A stretch of 64,000 nt of DNA, from positions 109,185,121-109,249,120 of the forward strand of contig CM038222.1 in the NCBI GenBank assembly GCA_021442155.1, read 5' to 3'. The stretch is from Cymbidium sinense. Lineage: Eukaryota > Streptophyta > Magnoliopsida > Asparagales > Orchidaceae. The first letter of the stretch is position 1; each line of letters opens with the position of its first letter. A model generated the notes under the pieces. That model was not told the origin of the DNA, searched no databases, and saw only the letters and a program-made list of their open reading frames with translations. The position numbers and the translations under genes are program-made. Positions 38,701 to 47,900 of this stretch are shown piece by piece.

Positions 38701-41700
38701 ATGTTACTTGAACTCTCGTAACATAAGAATGCATTTTTAAGTTACTGTGAAGACTCCCCTGCAAGGTAGTGTTATTTTTATATATTTATCTAAGTTGACA
38801 TTGTGTCTTAAGCCGAGATTCTTTGGTAGATATCTACGATGATCGACATTGAAGTCTCATCTATTTACATGAGTTGTTTGAAAGAAAATTAAGCTTTGTT
38901 AAAATATATGCAATATATCTTTGAATTAACCTGCAATCCACCAATTAAACAGGAGTTAATTTTTTAAAATTGTTATATTTAAGACTATCGAACTTCCCCT
39001 TGTAAGATAGGGGATATTTTTTATATATTTAAGTTGACATCGTACTTTACGTCGAGATTCCTAAATATATATAACATCATTATTGTTAAAGTTTCAAGCA
39101 TCTACAGGAATCAAAATGTCATCTTCAATTATAAATACAGTCACAAACATCAAAGCCACATCTTCTAAATTTGTCAAAATCCTAAAGATCAAGAATATCT
39201 CCTAATTCTAGAGACTTTGATTAGTTAAGTTGGAAAAACCATCAACCCTTGCACACTCAAGTTTATGACTCGGATGGATTCTAATGGTTGGACTTAATAA
39301 GCTTAAAAATGACTAAGTTGATGACACTTTCCTCACTCAACAAGCAACAAGAAAAGGCTATAGTGAAAAAGCCACCGCTCGCTAGTCTAATAATGAAACT
39401 ACCAATTTACCATAATATAAGTTGAAGATTCAAGCAGGTTCTAAAGGTTGGACTCAATAAGCTCAAATATGGTTAAGTCGTTGATGCTTTTCTCACTCAG
39501 TAAATCACAAGAAAAGGCTAAAGTAAAAGTGCCCTTGCTTATTAGTCCAATGACAATGGTTGTCCAATCCCAAGGTACATCCAACTTGTCAATTACAAGT
39601 AGTGCATATCTAAAAGATCTTAAATGATTGATGAGTTAAGATGATGTCTGAGGAAATGATTTCAATTCAGAGTAGTCTCAAACTAACTTCTATACTGCTT
39701 GCAAGCCAATGTTTTAATCTCTTTTTTAGAAGGTCTGATCAAGCATAAAACATAGACTAGAAAAAACTTTTTCAGGAAGTTCGATAAAGCAACAAGCACA
39801 TGGCTGAAGAATTCATCTCACTGGTCATGTAAATCCCATGGCTTAACTACGGGGATATTGCATTTATCGAGTCCATCAAAGCACCGACTGTTGGGTTTGA
39901 CCTGACATAAGCTCGAAGGTTAGGTCGTTAGTATATATCCTTCAATAAGTTTGTTAAAGCAGCACACATATGACCCAAGGCATGTATGTTTTTTCTAAGA
40001 AGTCAGTATGAATAAATTAGGTCAATTCTACACTAAGTCCATCAAGCACAAAGTCAGGACAAAAGGAATTTTAAAATCAATTATTTCATCAAGTCTATCA
40101 AGCATAAAGCTAGGGTCGAAAGAAGCTTAAATTTACAACACAAAAAAAACCTTTTATGTCAAAGTAGAAAGTAGAGGATATCAAGCGATCTTCACCTGGT
40201 ATGTCATGATAGACAAATTAGATCAATTTCATCATCAGGTTTGTTTAAACACAATTATCAGACTGATGATGACTCTATTAAGCTCCACAAGTTATTGAAG
40301 ACAAGCTAAAGAGATTCAAATCTCATGGCTGATGTAAATGTTACATTCGCTTCCACCAAAGAGTTGCCACTGAGATTCAACCCGATTTATGAAATCGAGA
40401 TACAACATTAACATAAGGTTGGGTCTACCAGTTTGCAATAAACATTATCAGTTTTATGCATGAATTATATTTGTAGTAGCATTTGTTGACCTCCACATAT
40501 ATTCCACTAGTCGAATCGGGCAAATGTGACGATATCAACGGACTATGGACATGACATTGCGCGAATCGAAATTGAAACACCCCGATCTTCATCAAAACTG
40601 ATCAAAATGTCTTTTGATTGCAAACAGACTTCGTCGATCCATTTGGAATGCTGAAATTGATTAAGAGAGGCTTTTCGCATCGTTTAATGGCAACTTGATG
40701 GAGAAAACGAGCCGTGGATGCAATTTCGAGTATATCTGAGTTGGTTGGCCTCAACGATGTTCAAATGTGCTTGTTCACGAAATTGATTGCATTGATATCA
40801 TCGAAACGTTGAGACCTATCAAACGAGATCATCCACAATCGATTATGCTGAGTTTGTGTAAGTGTTGAGCGAATATTGCGATGTTGTATGATTTGATGCT
40901 GAAATCACTTCAGTCAATGCCAAAATCATCTAACAACTTTTGATTGTGAAACATACTACATCGTTGCATCCATAATGTTAAAATTTATCTAGAATAGACA
41001 TTCATATTGAATGGGATCATCACACGAAAAATTTTTACGAAATCGGCAAAGCTCTCGAGAAAATTCAGTTAATTTTATCTAATCCTGATAAATTCCCCAC
41101 CATAATTACACCCCTCTCGAGCCACGTTAAGCCCATATTGCACACGTCCATTGCTGTTGATTTCACGCAATCCTTCACTTATTTATTCATGCAGGAGCAC
41201 CCATCACTCCTCCCGATTCTTGATCCAACATCGAAACCCCACTCTCCCTCTTTGCCGCATGATCACACCATGCACGCAGCACCAGCCACTTCCTCTTCAC
41301 GTAAAAGCTCCAACTCGCCATCCCTTCTTGCACGTCGAGCTTGCTACTGACCTCTGTTTCCTCCCCTTCAAGCACATACGCCAACCCAACTACCAAACCT
41401 ATGCCTTTGTCTTAAGCTGAACCTGTTATCCCTCCTTGCTCGCATTGGTCCCTAGTTCACATAGCTAAAGCTGCACAACTCTAGTCAATTCGACCTCCCA
41501 TCTCTTGTGTGTGAAAGTCCCTAAACCAGTCTTTTGCCGCGTAGTGCTTGCTCAAGCAAGCCGAATTCCCTACCTAAGCCTCCTCTTCATTCTCCATCAT
41601 CCCTGGCCCCCCTCACACAGCCTAAACTAGCAACCCTCAAGCTTCACTCTCTCTAGGGGTGTAAACGAGCCGAGCTTGAGCGAACAAAACTCTTGTTCGT

Positions 41701-41934
41701 GGTTCTACTGCTTGAAATTTATTAAACCAGTCTAACAGCTCGCGAACAACGAGCTTTTGACAATCCATGGAGGGAGGATGACCGCCAATCTTTGATAACA
41801 AAAATTTTAATCACTTTATGCCAGATTGATATATGTAAATGTGTTCGTATGTATATACAATAATAATAATAATAATAATAGTAATAAATAAAAATAATAG
41901 TAATAAAAAAAATAATAGTAATAAATAAAAATAA

Positions 41935-41965
<31 letters not shown>

Positions 41966-44900
41966 TAGTAATAAATAATAATAATAATAATAATAATATA
42001 ATATAATATTTTTTTATTTCGAGCAATGATCGATCGAACAAATGATTGTTCATGTTCGACTGCTTATATATCGATTTGAAATGTTTGCCGTGTTCACTCA
42101 TTTAGTTAATGAACAAGTTCTAACACAAAGCTACATAACAGTGAACACAATGCTCACCTAACAACGAGCTTTTTTAATAGCCTAACTCTCTCATTCCCTC
42201 TCTTTCTCTCTCTCTCTAAAATTGGAGAGAGATCTCACTATGACTCTCTCTCTCTAAAATTGGAGAGAGATCTCGCTATCACTCTCTATTTCTCTCTCTA
42301 AATAGAGATAAACCACTCACTTTTCCTCTCTCTATCTCTCTCTAACTCTCTTTAACTTTACATCTCTCTCTAGCATTTTCTCTCCCCTCTATATTTGCAT
42401 TGTCTCGAAATCCATGCCACTCGTTGCCTTGTTTTGTGTGCGGAGGTAAAAATGCCAAAAACACATAACTGTTTACGTTGTTCCAACGTGATGGAAAAAC
42501 TTGCAAATTAAGTATTCACGCGTGTTGTTCCAATGTACCAAGGAAAAATTGCATTTTTTTGCAAGTATTTGAAACCTATGCATGCTTTTTAAGTTGGTAG
42601 GTTGATAGACATACGACTGCTGTATTACAAAATATCACTCATGCACGTCTTTTTAGATGGGCGGGTAGGCCTAGTACTCTCGATGTGCCTTGTATGTAGG
42701 GATGATACCGGGAGATTGTCGTAATATCGTCTAACTTTACATTGACAGGGGATCGTAAATAACCTAATTTAAAATGAAATTTAAATCTAAAATTGTAAGT
42801 ATTTAAAGACTTATGTTTGCCTTTTAGGAGAGTAAATAAGATGACATATGACAGTGGTGTTACAAAACATCACTCATGTGCATCTTTTTAGATTGATGGA
42901 AAGGTTCATCATACTTGATGCAGCTCTATACGTAGAGATAATGTTGAAATACTGCTGAAATTTCACCAAGGTTCTATGCTTACAAAAAATTCAAACATGA
43001 CAAACATAATTCTATTTAGATTATCAAAACTTAATCAAGATTGAATTAAATTTGAAATTATAAAAGAAAGATGAATATGAAATGAATTTGAAGGTTATAT
43101 TTTAAATGAAAATTGAACTCCAATGAATTTATAAAATCTATGATGAATTTAAAGTTCTTCAACAAGCATGAATATTTTAATAAACATTCAAGCAATGTCA
43201 TATCTCGAATAAAAAAGGATTGAAAGAAACTTAAATTCATGCAAAACAAATTTAAGGGGAGGATATAATAACTTGCAAGAGCACTTGTAGAATCTAATGA
43301 TTCATAATAGAAAGCTCATTAATAAGCTCGAATCAGATCCTTATTGAACATCTCATATTTGATAAACTAACAGAAAAAATGTCAACAATGGTACACTTTT
43401 TTGAATTTCAACATAAAACTTAGAACATGCTTAATGTCACCAGATCTACAATATACTTATAATAGTAGACAAAAGACAGCAATAAATGTTTAAATGAAAT
43501 ATTTGCAGGCATCACATGATAATCCCATATTTAATCTTATTGCATCAAATTGCGTGCTTAAGACCTAAAGATTGTGATTTTACTTGTACTTCAAGGCAAC
43601 TTTACATTCAAATTCATGTCTTGAAGAGCGTACAAATAAACATAATAACCCGCATAGGTCCCGACACAGTACTAAATATTTAAATTCAATGTCTGAGGAT
43701 ATTGTGCGAGTTAATATAAAATAAATTTGAATCGCCTGCATATGTTTTGTTCAACACGCCAAACACTTCATCATATGGTTTGAGCATGCTACGCAGGTTG
43801 CAATCCAAATTAATCTATTCTAATGTTGTCCCAAGAATTATACATGTATTTGAACGATTATTAAGTATTTATTTTCAATATCAAGTCGAAGTCTTTTGAT
43901 CATATGCCTTTTTGATCTGGCTGCTTCGCTTATAGATGAAGTTGTAAGTCTCACTTGACTAGTCCAATTAGAGGGGATAATTATTAAGCTTAAAAGTTCA
44001 AATCAATTTAACCTAAATCAAATATCAACAAGAATGTAAATGTCTAATAGATTATTAATTTTATTATGCCTAAATGAAATTGATAATTTAAATCTTAAAG
44101 CAAAATCACCTGCGACTCATTCACAATTGTTTGTCTGGGTGATAAACTTTAGCTTACAAAAGAGTTAATTTCAAATCAAGTATATTAGTACATTTAATCT
44201 CAAATAATCTAATGCCAGTAAGGATGTCATCTAGCCCTCTGTTCGCGTGATTTTATCGCCAAATGACATCATATAAAAATGTGGTTACGACTGGAGTCTG
44301 CTGACCAGGTGATTTGCTATTAAATGATACTAATATATTACGGTTACTGTTGTAGCCAATATATTTTCCAATTACTCTGCCTCTTAAGTCAAGAATCATA
44401 CGGTGCACCTGATATGGCAAAAAGTTTTTTGTTAGCTAAAGTGAATTTATATTTGTCATCTTAGACAAACATGAATCTTAGGTCTATAAGATCTTATTGG
44501 ACGAAACAATCCATTGCTGTTGATGATCTTTCAATCAGGTTGGGTTGACTATCTCCTCTGACTATGTAGTTCAGAGACCATGACAGCTTGGGATGACGGA
44601 ATCATAAGATCTTGATCAAGCCTATCATCATCTCTCCAACCATCTGTTTTAAGTTTACAATGGTGAATTTCATAATTTTCAAACTTCATTTACTGTTATT
44701 GTACACTGAGCATTTAGTGACTTAACGATTAGCCTTAATTAAATGTTCTCTCTGACAATTGGAAGGGGTAATTAATTATAGGTGTTTACACCAATAGGAA
44801 ATCTGAAATCAAATCTAAAGTTCTCACAAAATGAGGGAGAAATCTCTAGGTAGTGTCTTATCTATAATTTTATCCGCCTCTTGAAAATTTGATTACCTGC

Positions 44901-47900
44901 AAATCAAACTCTCATCGAGAGGTCGAATGCGAATTTTCAGAGCTCACAATCATTATTTAACAAGTGCTATGCTTGAACAAGTAGATAGATGTAGATGACT
45001 TATAGTTAATAATTTCTAATACAACTACTAGAAATTCATATATCATGATTTTAACAATTATTCTTTACTTTTAAAGAAAATGAAAAATATAAAGGAATCA
45101 ATGCAAAAGTTAAATCATTTGTTTTTCTGAATGGAACTAATGTTTAAAACTTTAGAATTATGATAAACCATCATTGGAAGTCACTGCTCAATTTAGATTA
45201 TATCAAACTTAATTTTATATGCTAACCAATAATAATTTTTAGAGATAGGAAGTGAAGCAAAAGAAAATAAATCTCCAAAATAGTAGAATCAAGCCTCACA
45301 ATTACACAGAAATAACCTCTATCAAAAATATTTGAAGTCCCTCTATTGATTAAGGACTTCACTTTCATAGCTAATGGAATAACACATTCAACCATACCTT
45401 TATTTAGAATAATGGATTGTGTTTTATAGAAGATTAGGAGTTTTATTTATAGCTACAAAGCCCATAACATTATCCACTTAACTGTAAAGAAAGGAGAAAA
45501 ATGGAAGTCTGAAATAGATGAATCTCGACAACAAGAAAATTGCAAGTCATGCTTTTCTGTCAAAAAGAAGATTGTTAATCAACTAAAATCAATAGTCCCA
45601 CAAGAATGAGAGGGCCGAGTATCCTTGGTTGGCGGAGGAATTTGATAACTTTATAGGTGCAACAAATGGAACTGCAAGTCCTGTGAAACCCACGAGACTT
45701 ATGATTATAATTGACGTGATGAATGCGGAAGAATAAATAGCAAGGGGGAAACTGATAGTAAAGTTGGAGGAAGCCATTGTCAAGCACAATGCTAGAGATG
45801 GGGACATAAGTGGAGCAAATGAATATGGGAACCAGAATTGCCTAAGGAGGTCAAGGGAGGAGGATGTTGAAGTTGTGATAGAGATGAGTGAAGGAAGCTT
45901 GTGTCTTAACTCCTTTGAGTTGTAGGAGGATTGCTTCCATTAAATTCAATGGTTTCTGTAACTTTTTGTTCAAATTTAATTTTAGATTCATATTTTAACT
46001 ATTTTTCTGTTTTATGTTGAGTTCATGAATATTTTCTATTATAGACTCTACTATTGTCTAGATTCATATTTAACAAAATTAGATACAAAATTATATTATA
46101 TTTCATGAATATTTTCTATTTGATAAAATGTAATTCTTGTATTGCTGCATCTAATAGACTTTAGATGAGATGAAAATGATTTCTCTTTAGAAATATTAAA
46201 TAATAGGGGGATTTACATACATACCACACAATTCTTATGTATCTACATATCTAACACATAAAGTTAGATATTTACTTATCTAACACTTTTCTATGTTTAA
46301 AATGGTGCATTTTACTTTTAAAAAGTGAATGAAGTGGTATTTTTGATGTGATATTGAAGATTAGGGTGTTATATATGTAAAAATTAAAGTTTAGGTGTTA
46401 GATATGTAAATACATAAGAATTGTGTGGTATGTATGTAAATCCCCCTAAATAATAATGAATATTCTTAACAAATGGATAATTATAATATTTCTTAAGCTC
46501 TAAAGATTTGTTTAAAATCTCATCTAATATCGTCAGAGGTAGCTTAATTCATATTCAATTATTTTCCAGAACACAAATGAAATATTTTTGATGAATACCT
46601 CTGTTGAAATATATATGGTAGCCAAATAATTTGAATATAAATAATATTTGTGTACAAGACTTTTAAACCTAATATATTATTTAAACACATGATAGTCATT
46701 TTATTTAAAGTTTTTATATTGATTATGCAATTGATCCCTACAATCATTGTAGGACAAACATTATTCTTTATGCTTATATTTTATATCAGTCTATGTAGGT
46801 TTTATTGTAACAACAATATGTCTTACTAATTTTATTTTAGCTTATTCAATTCTTTTAGAAGTAGGCATTTTAATCATCAAAGAGATCTTGTGAGGTATTA
46901 GTCTAATTTGCAAATTTCTTCATATGGTGCTTCTTATTGAACATAGGAATATAATCCTTAATCTCATAATAAGTCATCTTTGAATTATCTAGAATTATAA
47001 TTAAATTGATTTCATGTAAATTTTATCATTTAATTATTCTATTATTTGACCCATATATAATATCTACAACAACAACAACAACAACAACAAGCCTTAATCC
47101 CACTAGGTGGGGTCGGCTACATGAATCCTTCGTCTCCATTGTGTCCTATTATGTGTCAAATTCTCATTTAATTCAAGTATACTAAGATCATTTTTTATAC
47201 ATCTTAACCAAGTCTTTTTAGGTCTATCTCTACCTTTCTTAAATCTTATTTAGAATAGTAGATTATGTTTTGAACAACAGTAACATTCCTATTTCTATTT
47301 ATATAGACCATTAGAAAAACCTTTATTGATGCCTAAAGAAAAGAAAGGAAAAAAGAAACATCAAAATGGATAAATATTGTTAGAGAACTAGTAAGAAAGA
47401 TGAACAATTGGCTTCATATCCACAATCCTGATTAGTCCGCCATCCTGATCACGATTGTAATGAAAAGATTACAAGCCCCACAAGAAATCTTTGAGTTCCA
47501 CAAGAACATAGATCTAGCACTCAGTGGAGAAATGCTGTAAATCTCATAGGCATATTTATGGCAGATGCATGGAAGGCAAGCACAATTGTTCTACATTCGT
47601 AATAATGTCAGCTAAGGTGGAGAAGTCATAAGAGCTGGTGAAAATGAAGGAAATTAGAGACAGGGAAGGAGATGGAAAGAAACAAAAGGAACCTCTACTG
47701 CCCGTAGTCCTGTTGAGACAGCATCATAGACATTTACATGTTGTCTCTAACTTAAACATTAAAATTTTTATTTTTATTTGAAGATAGAAACTTTTGAATT
47801 TTCAGAACATTTTGCATTTTCAATATGACTTGGGAGTAATTGTTAGTTTGCCTTCCTCCATTGTGACCTCGAAGTATTATAATGAACATTTGGAATCTAT

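Noticed and set aside
41138..41420. Overlapping frames in a C-rich stretch of PP7 intron 3.
   Set aside because: Three competing frames on both strands, no domain, no splice context; read as composition effect, perhaps LTR debris.
41811..42101. A - frame of 96 codons rich in Ile, Leu and Phe.
   Set aside because: It is a translation of the (TAA)n microsatellite.
45589..45807. Hydrophobic - frames that look like membrane segments.
   Set aside because: Two frames overlap, neither has a known match, and the area has weak LTR-like features.
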